Source: Varroa destructor (lineage: Eukaryota; Arthropoda; Arachnida; Mesostigmata; Varroidae). Taken from it: a DNA stretch of 64,000 nucleotides. The notes under the pieces are model-generated. The model searched no databases and had not been told where the DNA came from. It saw only the letters and a list, made by a program, of their open reading frames with translations. This document shows positions 1 to 13,699 of the stretch, one piece after another. Location of the stretch: the NCBI RefSeq assembly GCF_002443255.2, contig NW_019211457.1, positions 50,847,880 through 50,911,879 on the forward strand, given 5' to 3'. The translations under genes and the position numbers were made by a program. Position 1 is the stretch's first letter. The number at the start of each line of letters is the position of its first letter.

Positions 1-1140
1 TCACCATCATCATCATCATCATCATCCTCGTCATGCGGACCATCAACCAACATAAGCTCGGAGAATCGTAAAGATTTCATGAATGAAAACCCTTTTCCCC
101 GTTTTTTTCCATAGTCGTCGTTTTCTTTTCTAGTTTTCGCAGTCGAGATTCCAGCCGTCCCACTTTAACTTCTATCCCTTAAACCTTGCCATGAGAGTGC
201 TTCCATGTCTTTTCCGTTACCTTTTACGCTTTGACGTCCTTGCCCTCTCCGGAGGACGTCGACCAATGGCGATGTTGGGGCCCTTTCCCGCGTCGCTATT
301 GGTGGCAACGATTTCCGAAGTTGACGCGGTGTTACGGAGTCTGACAGCAGAGCAGGAGGGAGAAACTACGAACAGGAAAAAAGAAAGCCAGCCATCGTCG
401 TTTAAAGGGAACGACGCAGACGGAGGAAGGAAAAACGGTGGCGGCCGCAACGACGTTGGGGCGGGGAGACGTGGAATATCGGTCGGCAGCGTCTACAATG
501 CCGCATACTCTACTCACTGTATGAGCGGAGGACGGTGCCCTCCAAAAGAGAAGAGGCCATGGAGAGACTCACCGGTCGATGGATCCGCTATTAGAAGCAG
601 CAGAAGAAAAAGACGGCCCTGGGCCCTCGCCGCGAAAGCCTTCGCGCCAACAACGGCGTTCCCCTCTCCTGCGCGCTGGTCTCTTGCTTGCGGGTCCACC
701 GAGGCCGGACTAGGGGAAGCTTCCCAGCCAGCAGCAGCAGCAGCACCACCACCACTACTACCAGCCAAGTTACAGGGCAGTCATGGCAACTAGAAAGCAG
801 CAGCAGTGGATCGATAAAAAGTTTTCCGATATCTTTCCGATAATTCGTTTCCTACACCCCTCTCCCATACCCCCTGTGTCCCAAACCCTCCACTCTCTTT
901 TCCCTCTTAGCTTGCTGCCGTGTTCAGGCCCCGAAACATAACCCTCCTCGCTCGTCACACAGCGTGAGCCACTACGACGCTATTGGAAAACCCGAGAGCT
1001 GAAGAAGTCCTTTTCGCCTGCTGCTACTCGTCCAACGCTGAAGTAGAGGACCGCACGTAGTAGTCATAGTAGTGGTGGTGGTATAGCAGCGACTCCGTCG
1101 CGGACACTACTGATCCATGCGGACTGGCGACAGCGGCGCT
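1..1140. other. GC-richer non-coding stretch, no gene supported
   Basis: The segment from about 190 to 1140 is visibly richer in G and C than what follows. It carries CAG/GCA runs (about 726-750) and TCA/CAT repeats at the very start (about 4-27). Several overlapping reading frames are open here on both strands (for example 191-793 plus), but they are low-complexity (Ala/Pro/Arg/Gly-rich), contain no recognisable domain and look like a by-product of base composition. It could be a promoter, UTR or enhancer in the 5' part of the Onecut locus; that is inference from position only. Confidence 0.4.
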
Positions 1141-2415
1141 CCCTATGAGAGATGTGGACTCAGAAAGACCCCCCAGTTAGTGCTTCGAAGCGAACGAACC
1201 CTGGGCCAAATGAGCATTCCGGCTTCTACTCGACAGTTGTTTTTGATGGCTACTGCCGAATCCTCTGCTGGCAACAAAGTGGTCTTATTGTAAGGATGAT
1301 TAAATTCCAAGGCTAGCCAGTGTTCTAGCACCATTCGCTATTAGGAAATCAGAGAGACAGCTGCCCAAAATGTATTCTATAATTTATATCTATGACGTGA
1401 TCTTATTCTTTTATAAATATACTGATGCGCATTTCTCAAATAGGTAATATTGAATGTAATATTGTAGGAAAGCTCATACAAATATTGGTATTCAACCTTG
1501 GTCCAATTGATGGCTAACTTTGATCAACTGCCGTGTAGCCGACGGTCATGAATGTTCCAAAGTGAATAATTGTGCCGTCTATTAATATGGACGACATATT
1601 GCAAACGATTCTAAATTCTCCCTAGCCTGCCTTGTCAAGACCCATAGGGCTCGCTGTTTATGCTGCATCCGTCTGACTGTTTCGTGAATATATATAATGC
1701 AGGTCCTGCCCTATGTATTCGTTTCTATGAACATGCGTTAGCGAATACCTATTTTTGTAGCAACGCACTATACCAAAAGAAATTTATACACATACCACGC
1801 ATACATAGATACACACACACATACGGGTACAGATATTTGTGCGGAAGAGGGCAAACAGTTCCATCGATTAGAATTCATCATAAAATTGCAACGTAGACAT
1901 CATCTGCTACTGCCATGTCCAGGGAGCCGTAGAAGCATGCCGAATACTACTTCGAACATTCAGTGCTTTCCGAGTTTTTCTCTGAGAAACGACCTTTACG
2001 CCTGCTGCTGTTGTTACTTAAACAGACGCTATACACATGCTCAATAGACGTGGATATGTTGGGGGTGAACGCGAAGGATAGGAAAAGTCAGAACTGAAAT
2101 GATTGACATATAGAAAGAAAGGGGAATGCTCCTTAGCAAAAGGTGTAAACTACACTAAATGAAGTGCCGTAGACACTTCGGCTCATACTTGAAGAGCAAC
2201 GACAGTCGTAGAACAGCCACTCTACTCCTTCCCTGCAAAACACTTCACCTACCTCGTCCAGTCGTTCGTTCATTCGGTAGCGCGCCACTCAGTGCGCTCT
2301 CCTACAACATTAGGGAATCAGCAGCAATATCATCGATAAATGAAATCAATGACCTACCATTTCCATCTTTATCCGTACCACTCTCTTCTCTTTTCTATTC
2401 TTTCTCTCTCTCTAG

Positions 2416-2432
2416 ATATATATATATATATA
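2416..2432. repeat. (AT)n microsatellite
   Basis: A 17-base uninterrupted AT dinucleotide run, preceded by a TC-rich tract. Confidence 0.95.
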
Positions 2433-5400
2433 GATCAGGAAGCAGCCAGTCGCAGCTTTAGGCTGTGGGAAACAGGAGGTATAGGGAATCAGGGAAAGGC
2501 CGGACTAAGAGAGCTGTATATGTAAGGTACACTAGCGACGGTTGGAGGGTGGGTTTATATAGGGGCTTGTTTCTCCTCGCTTCACTAAGTAATATTAATG
2601 CTACAGACTGACTCCGCCGACTGCCCTTGAATCTTTCGTCTTTTCGTAGCTGCTAGTTGGTAGTCAGCTTTTTGCTAGCGTTGGCGCGATTGCACATTAC
2701 ATGTGCACTACGTCAACCACTCTATGGACGCACAACGAAAAAAAAGTCTCAATCTTTCCTCATCCTGCCTTCCTGTCTCACAGTTTCTATGGCGGATGCG
2801 CAAAAAGGGTGCAAATTGTGCCAAAGAGTTGTTGCCCAACAGAGATATGTGCTGCCATATATGATTTATTATTGCGAATATATGAAATGATCGGATTCGT
2901 GCGTTTGCATGTATCAATAAAGCCCAAGACGAACGATGCGGCTACACTGAAAAAGCTGACTTCGAAGGCGGCGATGTCGCCACCGCCTCCGTCCTTTAGA
3001 AACCTCCTTTTGCATATAGAGCCGCTTTGCGGAAGTTTTCGGAATAAGATCACTGAAGCAAATATACAATACGTACGCCGCTGCTTTTAAAAAGCCACTC
3101 ATCTGGATTTTTGTACTACCTAACAATACCAATCCTTCTTTGCCGGTAGAACCAACCAGCTTCCTATATTAAGCATACGAGCAATCCTTGCGTATGTATG
3201 AGAAATACAGTGTCGCTTGTGAGCCGCACGCATCGAATGACGATATCGAATAGTCGCAGTACGTGTATAGTATCGCGTAGTTCCGAAGTGGCATCGAAGG
3301 TGTGGTGGTATCTCATCCAATTATGATCTGACAACGACTTGCTCCTGTCTCTCGGGATGCATGTCTCATTGCCAAGATCATATGGGAAGCCTGCAGCGAA
3401 GGTCTAGAAAGAAGGCCAAACCGCTCTGCCTAACAAGTGACGCTTAGAAGGGGAGTGAGCTTCAGGCCTTCTCGTTTCTCTCTCAAATCGAATTATTTCA
3501 TTACTAATTAACGCTCGCCAGTCGTGGTTCATAGTCGTGCGTCGAGAGGCCGCGCTGTAGATCGCATGTTCGTGCCGATTGGAGTACGGCTCCAACCGCG
3601 ATTCAGGAATGGAACGTTCTACGAATCAAACATCTGACGCGGATCTCTTGGCTCGCATTTACTCTTTTCGCCCTTTGAACCCAGTATTTCTCTATGCTTT
3701 TTTTCGACGTGCGTTTGCTTGTTGTGTCCTTCCTTTTTTCCTCCTTCTGATCGTAATAAAAGCTTTCAAGATGTGTCGTAGGATCAAGTTTCTCCTGTTG
3801 TACTGGCCTAAGTCCTAAAACTAGATCTTCACCCTTTTAGCTATAATTGAGGAAGACATACCTCTCCATTGAGAGCTATTACGATAGCCAAGGTGTGCCG
3901 CTTCAATGAAGAGTATTCGTCTTTAGTAACTCGTCCTTTAGTCCTAACTTTAGTCCAAAGTAACACAGACACGTGGGCCTGAGAGTATCGTTACGCCGGT
4001 AACCCCATTCAGTACATCTCATTCTAAAGTATCTCTACTTATCGTTATTGGTGAATAAGATTGCACCATCACTCCCGCTGCCATCCGAAATTCACCTTTT
4101 GTCCTATACTGCTAGCCTGTTCTCGCTGGGCGTATTTTTTACTTTCCTTTTGCGCATTCTTCTTGCTGTTGTGGTCTACGAACAGAGGAAACGCTAAACA
4201 GTAGACAAAGCTTAACAAGAAGTACTATGAAGAAACCAGTGGAAATTAGGGCGGATTTCGATTCTGTGCCTTCGCAATTGCATTAATATAGAAGGGCATG
4301 GCACTGTCTCTACAAAGGTCTTAAAGTTGTTGTAACTCGTGCGGCTGAATGATATCGTTGTAAATACAAGCAAACCAATATCTACCATAAAAACTGCACG
4401 TACAGCAGCTAATTTTAGGCACCCGAGAATAGAAAAGGGAAAAGGCTGTGCCGCATGCGGCCTGTGATGTTCCAAGCTAGCAACAAACAAGCGAACGGCC
4501 GCGCCCTTACAGCCACATCCTCGTGGCTGCTATAGGTCGACCCCGTATCGGGTTCAGGCAGCCACCCTAAATGCAACAGTTGCCTTTTCCTCTCCCTCCG
4601 CAAGACTTCTTCACGGTCTGCTTTTGATGACTTTAATGACAAAACAAACATGTTTATTCTCTCCGTTAAAACCCTACCCAAATAATTCGCTCAGGACGTG
4701 GGTTGCTAGCGTCGGCATCAAGTCAGCGATGGCTCTGTAAGTGGGAAGGAGGCGGAGAAAATGGGCTATCTGGGGTAGGGACAAGCGCTGTCGAATTCAT
4801 GGGCTACCGACCCTCTCAATAGAAAAGACGAGATTAAGTGGTTAATGCGAGATCGACTTATTATGTAATATTTAGCCTAATTTGCTGAAACGCCAAAAGG
4901 TTTGCAAACATATTCACTGCAAAAGCCACACGGCGCCTTAGAGATAGTATACTGGAAGTGTTACAATCGAAATCTTAGCTGCGAGTTAATACGGGCTAAC
5001 TTTTGACGATCCTTGCATTTTGGCTGCTTCCAAGGAATAAGGTGAAACGCGTTAACAGTAGAAGCTTGGACCTGTTACGATGTCTTGCCCAGTTTTAGTG
5101 TCCTTGCGTGATTTTCCAAATGAGCCTTAGAGATTCGTCTTTGCCAAGATGTATGATTATTTGATATTCTAAAATAGGGCATCACCATTCTATTATGCCC
5201 TGTATTTTCATTAGCCCTAATGATGTTATCGACTCAGTCTTCAATGACTTCTTCTGTTTCTCTACCGTCGTTTCGAGTGCAACACATCTCAGGTGACGAT
5301 AGTGAATTCCGTCCCTTTTCACTGCTAACTACCGTGCCTTCATGCCTTTACACGGAATTTAGCTTACTTTTGGGCTCTTTGCACGAAAAGTAGGCTCCCC

Positions 5401-7310
5401 AGGCGGTACTTCGCGACTTGAATATATTTCAACGTTCGTTGCATATATCTTTCCGCCCTCCTTGACCCTATGCAGCAAATCTGAATTTGGGTCTTATGGC
5501 GAAATAATAGTTTTTGCTAGCATCTCTTTGTTCCTAATAGCTAAATAGCTATCGTTGCAGTGACAAAGTTTTACTGGTAGGAGTCTCCAGGGCCACAGGG
5601 GGTATAATGTGGGTGTATCGTGAAGGTATCGTAGGGGTATCGTGTGAGTACAGTTGGAATTCTTCGAGAGCATCTACCGCACAACCCTCAATGTTATACC
5701 AGTGACGCCAGCCTGACTGCGATACAAACTTGTTTCACTATTCGCCGTGGACTCTCCATCGCTTCCACCCTGTGTGGGGATAGCCTGGCAACGAGGTTGA
5801 CTGACTAGTTGCTTAGAGCTCACAAGAAAGTTCGTTAAGAGTTAGATCACGGCTTCCGATATCGATATAGATTGGAGCTTGATGTTAGATTGGGAAGGCC
5901 GAAGGCCATGGAGAGGACGAAAAGCATGGTGATGTCTCGACAAAGCTGTATATAACATAGCGCACGACTTTCTCACTCTGTTGGGATTCTTGCGGACTAG
6001 CTCTGAGACTCTAAGGCAACCCTGTCGTAAGTAAGTGTAAGCATCCGCCTTTAAATGCTGCCCAACATTATACAACAGGGATGGAACACCGGATCGAAAA
6101 AAAAAGAAAAAAGACTGCGAAGTAGTTAGTGCCGAGCTATGAGCCCCAATAAGGAAGGACAAATCAACCTGAAGACAAATGTCTAAGCAGTTGGAGAACG
6201 TCATCTCTTTTTCTGTGATCATCTTCGAGCTTACTAGCTGGCCAGGATCCTGTCCATTCGTTGGTCTAGGCATCGGAAGCAAAGGGAATTGTGGGAGCAG
6301 TCGTTTGAGGAAGTTCGCCGCTCAAGTCATTTTGGTGTTTGCTTCTCGGGCAGGGGCTAAATCCAAGCCCAGAAGGCTCGACTGGCTCATCGGCGATGAC
6401 GATCCACCTTGCTTTTTGTCTAAGCTTAGCGGTCGTGTTGATCTTTGAGCCCGTGGTCGGACTCGCAATGACCCGATCTTAGGCGATCGTGGCGGATTCG
6501 CCCCGGGGGCCGTCAGCGGCTACGGCGAAGCACGCGACTAAGGTGTACCTCTAACCATCTAAGGAATCTTTCACCGCTGATTCTGCTAACGGTGATTGCC
6601 AAACTCTGCCAGCAGTGTGCGGCAAAACCTTATTTTTTCGTCTTGCCTGAACTTAAACTGGAAACCGTTGATGGGCAAACGGCTATGAAGGACCAATATA
6701 CTGTTAAACACTACACTGGTGTTGACAGCCTTCGATGCGGACCTGAATGACTTCGTCATTTCCTGCTTATGGCAAATATCTATTAGCTGTGAATTAATGG
6801 AAACATACAATGTATCGATGAAGAAAGGGTTATTGTTCGCGGCGCCATTTAGTCCACAGTAGACCGAATCAATTAGAGACGTTTTTATTTGCCAGCGCTC
6901 AACAAGGGCAGCAGAAGCTGTGTGTCCGTGCTGCTGACAGTCATGCCGAGTCTGAGACATCTGCAAGCACCTACCCGTCAATCAAAAACCATTAATCATC
7001 GAAGTAGTCTCCCCATACGTCTTTCTCTCTGCATACGCATGCTATCCACTCTATGAATGCTAAATCTCAGGTTTTCTGTTCTTTGCTACTAGTCATCTCA
7101 CTGTCGTAGGCAGTAAGGACCATTTGCCGTCAAAATGTAGACCTCCGGTAGAAATTGTCACTGCGTGCTGGGCTGCCTAATGCTTCGGAGTGGTATCCGG
7201 AGCGGCGTTCCGAAATCCATTTGCGTTAAAAAGCTGTCACTTCTTTATTCGTTCAACCAATTCGACCTTCTTCACATATGGACGAAATGAGGGAGAACTA
7301 GAGACGAAAT

Positions 7311-7312
<2 letters not shown>

Positions 7313-7344
<32 letters not shown>
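7313..7344. repeat. (GACA)n microsatellite
   Basis: Seven to eight tandem GACA units, seen directly. It lies within non-coding sequence. Confidence 0.95.
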
Positions 7345-10091
7345 GGCGTCTTGTTACCCGTCAAAGGGTCGATGAAAGCCACGCAACGTAATTTATTTGA
7401 CGAAAATTTCATTCACAATAAGGGTCGAAACGGGAGGCCTTTTTGTCGTTTCCGAGGCGCCACTGGCGATAACAATAAAACAATTTTCTGGAATAGTGCT
7501 CTGATGTTATCTGTGCTAAAGCAACTTTGACAATGAAGGGCCTCGGGGGAGTATACGATGGAGATGGATGAGCATAGGAACAAAAACAGAGCGAGCGAGG
7601 AGAGGGCAACGCAGTATCTGGTGTAGATCCAGCCAGAGGTCGGAAAAGGTAGCCAGTTAGCTAGCCAGAAGAGGTACCTTGTCAGTGTGAACCGCGACAT
7701 ACAAAAGGAAATAACTGGGGTAAGATTAGGGGTGACGAACAAACGCAGTTGGATAGAAAATGAAAGAATCGATTAGAGAGCGCTGGTCCGCACTCGCGAC
7801 GCCTTCAGTGGGAAGAGTTTGCATTGGGCAAGTGAGATTGGCGCTAGTGAAGTTGCCTCTGTCTTTGCCACTGCTCCGGTTTAGTCCTTACAGCTTCCTA
7901 CCCGGGTGCCATTTTGGCATTTTAAGTTGAGAAACTAGTGCGGATATTAGTGCTTTTCGTTGAACTATTTAGCCAATACGGATTATAAGCAAAACAACTT
8001 GAACAAACCGACAACTGCATACACGCACGATGAAAGCATCTGTACAGAATGGGTCTTACCTATGTCGACAAGCGCATGTTTTGCCCCTGTCTTCATCCAA
8101 ATTGTTTAAATAAAAACCTGCTTGCGCCGTTCCTATCCCCGATCGTCTTCATATGTACCGACTCCACCGACTGAGTTCGTGAACCAGCAGTTGCTATTCG
8201 AATGCCGGAGGCAATCGGAGTTTAAAGCGCGTTCAGTTGATGTTTGATTGCTTTTCACGAGTTCTTTTGTCACGCTCGACTAGACAGACACGCCACAAAA
8301 GAACAGCCAGGCCAGCCACATCAGTATACTGTGATCAGACTCTAGCGGCATTATAGTGCCACACAAGATGAAAAAAAATCAAACGCGATGATAGATAACG
8401 GCGGGATTTTTTGTCTTATCGATTGTGAGTCTGCCGTTGGCAGCAGCCGTAAGAGTTACGCGTCCATCGTTGTGCTAAACTGCAGTAAGCTTGGTTGAAT
8501 GCGCCCCGCTCTGTAGGACCGTCATTGGCTACGGCAGCCTGGTTATAAGACGACGCGGTGCATCCTTCGCTTATGAGCTCCTGAATCAGGACCACCGAAA
8601 GTTTTTAATTAAATTCGACGTTTCAGTTATCGAAAGGTGAATGAAGAAAGGATAGCAGAGGAGTAAAGCCATATTTAATATATACGTCTAGTCTGAAGAA
8701 ATCACGAATTGCACGCCTCAAGGCCACCCCATGTAGGACGCGGCTTTGAACTCTATACATCGAAACGCTTGCCGTTATACAACTGCTACACCACGTTTCG
8801 GATAACGATTTTTCGCGATCCACTTGTCAAAGTATTTCTGTATCACTTCTGCTCGCAGGGCCTTTTCTGCATTCTCTTATTCCCGGTTGTCCTTCCTCGG
8901 TGCTAATCGAACAGCTCAAAGTTTATTTTTTGCCAAATTCAATTAATAGATAAATGAATTAAAGCAATGTGGTATGGTCCTCTATTTACACCCATGTTCG
9001 AGTATTCATATAGTAACATACGCAGATAAAAAATCAGTCGTCCTTCTGTTCTGGCAATTGTTGGATCAAACCTCGGAAATTTATAAATTCTATAGAATCT
9101 CGTGTAGGAGCGTCGAGAGACCGCTGAATAGTATCAGAGCGCTATTCAATAAGCTCATTGCATAGCATAAATCGGCAGCTACATACATCGCCCAAAGAAG
9201 CCTTCCAGTAGCCGTGACCGTATTGTCAATTGGCTTTTGTGCGTTGGCGCAAATGCAGGAAGCCACTGCAACAGACCCGGAAAGATCTGAAACGACTTTG
9301 AGCGGACGTAAAGGGAGCGACGCTAGTGGCGTCTCATGACCCGAAACATTTACGCTATCTAGTGCCAATACGCGTTTAACAGAGCGAAACTTCCACGGTC
9401 CGAGCGACGGTTAAGGCCACGACAAATGCAACAGTTTTATCCTACACATTTTTCAAGTCATAGGCTTTCGACATTATATTCGCAGTAGACGTTGAGAACC
9501 AATTGCATGTACCATCACAGGTACGCAGAGTAGTCTTCGTATGAATCACAAACCAGCTATCTGCTCAGGCGCAAACCATTCATCTTTGGGATGTATAGAC
9601 TGCAAACTAGTACATTTGTCCGTCTAGTATGCCCTAAATTTCTACATCTAGGTGCAATATACCTACGTGCCCTTTTTATTCTTAGGATCTCAGATCAGAA
9701 AAATCAAGCACCGTTGTCATATGCGTACAATAAAATACTTGATTTACTATTATTCACTACACGTCTTCCCAAAACATGAATCAACAGTAATACACTTCAA
9801 TAGAGCCTACCTAGATAAGTCTATGACATATATTTGCCGGGATGTGTAAAAACGACGTATGCTGATGCCTTCATCAGAGAGCAATTGTTATTCAAACGTA
9901 CGGCTGGTATCTCAGTTATCACTGTGGTTGCGATTGACAGAATCAGCTTTGTCGAAATAAAAAGGACGCCTATTGTAACTAACAGTAATTCGTACGATAT
10001 GTTCGTATGATCCATGGGGTTGGTTGGGCTGGGTCTTTAACTGAAGCAAATAGTAGCGAAGGAGATGGATGATGACGTTCGACTGCTTGCG

Positions 10092-10093
10092 TG

Positions 10094-10124
<31 letters not shown>
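10092..10124. repeat. (GCCT)n microsatellite in the 3' flank of the galactosyltransferase
   Basis: About eight perfect GCCT units. It lies some 20 bases downstream of the stop codon of the minus-strand glycosyltransferase, so it is probably transcribed in that gene's 3' UTR. Confidence 0.95.
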
Positions 10125-10141
10125 ATCTGAAGGGTCGAAAT

Positions 10142-11299
10142 TTAAGCGATTATATTTCTTGGATCGTTCATATAGGCAAACATTTTCAGCATTTGTATTG
10201 GCTGTACGTAGTGTTTTGCTATCAAAGATTTAACGACATCTTGCATTCGACGCCTCGAGTTTGTCCAATCAACGCCGGCTAACGGCACTTGGTATCGTGG
10301 AATATGGAGCTTTTTGGCAAGGAGGCCTGTTATGTACGTATCTTCGAACCGGAGAAGATGTATGTCTGTTGCATGTTCGCTCATTTGTAGTGCCTGGGTG
10401 ATCGGAATAATATAGAAGCAACCTGTTACGTACGACGGGAAGACATTTTCCGGAAACTCCTCTTCAGGAACGTACCATTTGTCTTTTGGCTCCCGTCTTG
10501 GGCGAGCACCTGCTTGAACACTACCAAAAATGCCCGGGCGTTTTATCGCTGCAAGAACTTTTGGGAGCAACCGTACGTTAATAAACGTATCGTCATCTGA
10601 CTTCATGACAAATTTGAGTGCGTCCCATTTTGAAGCGGAGACAAATCGAAGCATCGATACAGATTTATATGTCAAGTTCTCATACGTATCCAGAAAATCA
10701 TATTGAACGATATCATTGTAATTGGCAGTCTCTTCAATCAGCTTTGCTTGGAAACTTTCGTTTGCACCGAAGAAAAATAACACCCTTACATTAGGCCAGT
10801 TTCCCCACGTTTTTCTAACTGCTTGTCTCCGCTCGAATTGACTAGCACCGCTAGATACGCAAGTTACAACGGGTTCGCTAAAGTTACAACGGCCATTCTG
10901 AGTCTGGCATGCTGTAGGCTTGATTCGTAGGGTAAAGTTAAAGGTCCACTTTCGACGCACCGTTTTGGCCTCTACAGGCGGAAAGGTAGTTTTTTTTGGT
11001 ATTTTCCTTTTGGCGGGTGACAGCTGCGATCGATGGGGTGTCACCGCACGAGCTGGTTGAGTTGAATTGTGGCGGAAGCTTGAGGATTGGCGGATTTTTT
11101 CAAGGCGCTGAACTTTGCTGACTGTTGGCATTGCCTTGTCCTGAAATCCGTAAGGCACATATAGCTGAAGGGACAGTAAGCAGATCGCGCACAGTATACA
11201 GCCGGCGAGAATAAGCTGTTGACGAAAACATAAAGGGCTTCTCGCGGGGCCGTTTCGATAATGTCGTGCTCGCATCATAGCATCTAACGATGATAGCAT
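10142..11299 (-). CDS. Beta-1,3-galactosyltransferase-like enzyme (GT31), single exon
   Basis: A 385-residue type II Golgi glycosyltransferase of family GT31, expected to transfer galactose (or GlcNAc) from a UDP-sugar in beta-1,3 linkage to a glycan. In order: a short cytosolic tail; one hydrophobic anchor at about residues 28-49; a Lys/Arg/Pro-rich luminal stem to about 140; then the catalytic domain. Family motifs visible are RRQAVRKTWG (157-166), a DDD metal/UDP-binding motif inside KSDDDTFIN (233-241), YVTGCFY (290-296) and FEDTYITG (318-325), the usual acidic motif near the C-terminus. N-glycosylation sequons occur at about 78, 121, 139, 180 and 208. The start is the first ATG and puts the anchor where type II proteins have it; Met8/Met9 are alternatives. 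The length is usual for the family. It is intronless and opposite in strand to Onecut, and may be nested in a long Onecut intron. The exact acceptor cannot be read from sequence. Confidence 0.93.
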   Translation of the reverse strand: MLSSLDAMMRARHYRNGPARSPLCFRQQLILAGCILCAICLLSLQLYVPYGFQDKAMPTVSKVQRLEKIRQSSSFRHNSTQPARAVTPHRSQLSPAKRKIPKKTTFPPVEAKTVRRKWTFNFTLRIKPTACQTQNGRCNFSEPVVTCVSSGASQFERRQAVRKTWGNWPNVRVLFFFGANESFQAKLIEETANYNDIVQYDFLDTYENLTYKSVSMLRFVSASKWDALKFVMKSDDDTFINVRLLPKVLAAIKRPGIFGSVQAGARPRREPKDKWYVPEEEFPENVFPSYVTGCFYIIPITQALQMSEHATDIHLLRFEDTYITGLLAKKLHIPRYQVPLAGVDWTNSRRRMQDVVKSLIAKHYVQPIQMLKMFAYMNDPRNIIA

Positions 11300-13699
11300 T
11301 GCTCATGGCTCGATCAGCAGCTTTCAGCAATAGTCCTTAACTGCACCTTTTATTAGGTCGAAACAAACATAGAACGGCCGTAGTGAGCTTCATTGTGCCG
11401 ATGTGCATCGTGTACGCGTTGCATTTCAGTCGATGCCCAGTACAAAAGACCATTCGCAGCGTACCATGTCAACAACTGCTATAGCCATATAACTCGAAGG
11501 TTCGATCAGTTTTACTCCGTTTATTAATCGTTCGGCTCACTTTTCCTTCTGTGTCACTTCACCCGTAATCCATTTCGTCTGCCACAGCACAAGAAAGCAA
11601 ATGCTTGTCTAGTACTCTTTAACAGTCATTCACGTTTCCCGTCGATCGAAACCGAAGTCAGCAACGTTGCCAAGCTGAATAGCATCCCCGCGAAAAGAAC
11701 CACACGGGTTTCCGAACTGTTACAGTGGAAGCTATGGCGTTTAGCCCTGTCGTTTGCTACCGTATTCGAATGATTCGAACCACAACACGGTTTCTTGCTT
11801 TCAAACGTGCATTTCTCTAACATTCTCGCCGCCCTCTTTGGAGAAAGAAGGGAACGTAGTGACAGAGATATACCGTTGTAGCGCTGCTACTGCTGCTGCT
11901 ATTACTACGTTGGAATATAGTAGCAAAGTGACGGAGCTGTACGAGAACAACGGAGCTCTGTAGACGTCGCTTATCTAATCGGCAGCTAATGAAAGCAACG
12001 TAACGGGGCCGATGGAAAAATCCGACAGCTCTTACGAACGTCACGCAAACAGGTTATGCTACTTTGATGATTCTCCACAGCTCAAAAAGCTGGCCACGAT
12101 GTTAGCTGTCCGTACCAGCTAGAAGATTGCCATGGAAACGGCCAAAATAGCAGATTGGAGTCGGTTAAGTACTTGGCATAGAATGCGGGATGATGGGCTG
12201 GGTTAGGAATTGATTTGCACGCCTCATGTTTGTCCGAAGTAGTATGTCATTGAGACGAATACGGCGGTTAAACGAATGTTTATAGATATTATTTATATAA
12301 CAAGTAAGAGGAAGTAACAATTCTAGCATGCAGGTACCGGTGGATAGATTCACAGCTGCTTTGTCACACATTCGAATGTGTCGCGACCGCTGCATGTCCA
12401 TATTGTAATCATAGAACCCAAATGTCATATGAGGCCGTAGCGTTACTGTTTGACGAAACAGATTCGCGCGCAGCGTCGGTCGGTCGGTCGGTCGATCGAT
12501 CGATCGATCCATCGGCTGACTAGGGGGTGTTACTGAACTTTAGGCATCTAGCGACAGTTCGATCAAGCTTGAGTTGGCCGGCCCAGATTAAATTCGTCTG
12601 GCATCGTTGGACTAAGCCCTGCTAACGGCTGCAGCCTAATATAGGCTTACCTAGCAGACAACTATTACATATTAATAATTATATTTGTTTCGCGTATGTC
12701 CATTAATGTATAATGCTCAATCTCGAAAAAGCATATGTTTTACATTTTGTGGTGAATGCAACGATCTACCGTCATTTGAATGAACAAACATACCTTGCTC
12801 TAGTGGCATCTATTTTGCCTGCAAACATAATTGTCCCGAGTCAATCTGAGTTCAAGGGCAAATAACGTAAAAGTATTATTCATGTCTTCACTTTGTCCAA
12901 AACGGAACGTATTCTGCAGGGACATCAGTGCCTGTTGTCTCTTACTGTGTGCCTTCTAATGTTTACAGCAGCCGTAAAGTATGTCCCCGAACAACAATTC
13001 GCTCCTTCCTAGCATAATAGATTTCACGCAGAGGCATGATACAAGCATTGACTGCTTAGATCAGAACAGAGGGCAAAGCTAGAGTCATGAAAAAGACATT
13101 CAATAGTGCTTGAGTATCGTAGATTACTAAATGCTATCTTTTCATATATAGTTAACGTGAATATATTTTCTTAAATGATGGGTTAAATGAACGTAGTACT
13201 GAATTGATAATTTTTTTACAGTTCATTCAAAAACTCAGCTTCTCAAAACCCCCAACGGCAACTGCACGCAAAGAGCCGTTCTTATATAAATGTCCGGTAA
13301 CCCACGTGCGTACGCACTTTGAAAGGAACAGTAAAGAGGAGACCTATAGATCAGACAGATAGAAAGCGGACAAAGTACAGCAATGGCCTGAATTGAACAT
13401 TTATCTAGCGGAAAGAACACGTAATATGGCAGTATATTTCGGGATATCTTGACACTGTACAAATACATAACCAGGCTGTTAAGGCTAGTATACACCTCTG
13501 TTTAATCTAAATCTTCAACATAGTCTACGTACTGCATTTAGGTTGAAAGAAGCATGTAAATTTTGAATAGGAAAAAGAGTAAGTGGAATAAACAACGACA
13601 TTTCTAAGCGTGAAGTTAAATACCTTTTTTCAACTCAGTTTGTTCTCGTATTGTGTCTTTGTCTGTTCGTGTGTCCGTTTATCTTATGATGAATTCCAG
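11300..13699. other. Non-coding stretch between glycosyltransferase and Onecut exon
   Basis: Contains the upstream flank of the minus-strand glycosyltransferase, a CTG/GCT-rich patch near 11880-11905 and a (CGGT/CGAT)n repeat. The last bases before 13700 form the 3' splice site of the Onecut homeodomain exon (T-rich tract ending TTCCAG). No coding exon was recognised. Confidence 0.5.
12476..12509. repeat. (TCGG)n-(TCGA)n compound microsatellite
   Basis: Four to five TCGG units pass directly into four TCGA units, seen directly. Confidence 0.95.

Larger units (their letters stand above)
1141..10091. other. Gene-free stretch, microsatellites only
   Basis: No convincing coding exon, tRNA or transposon was seen on either strand. 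Open frames here are short, lack domain signatures and overlap each other. It holds an (AT)n run and a (GACA)n run, listed separately. Since only the last Onecut exons are seen downstream on the plus strand, this is probably intronic or 5' flanking sequence of Onecut. Confidence 0.5.

Noticed and set aside
191..793. 200-codon open frame on the plus strand
   Set aside because: Low-complexity, no domain, overlapped by other open frames on the opposite strand in the same GC-rich patch; looks compositional.
11480..11530. Possible tRNA B box (GGTTCGATC)
   Set aside because: No A box or cloverleaf could be formed around it.
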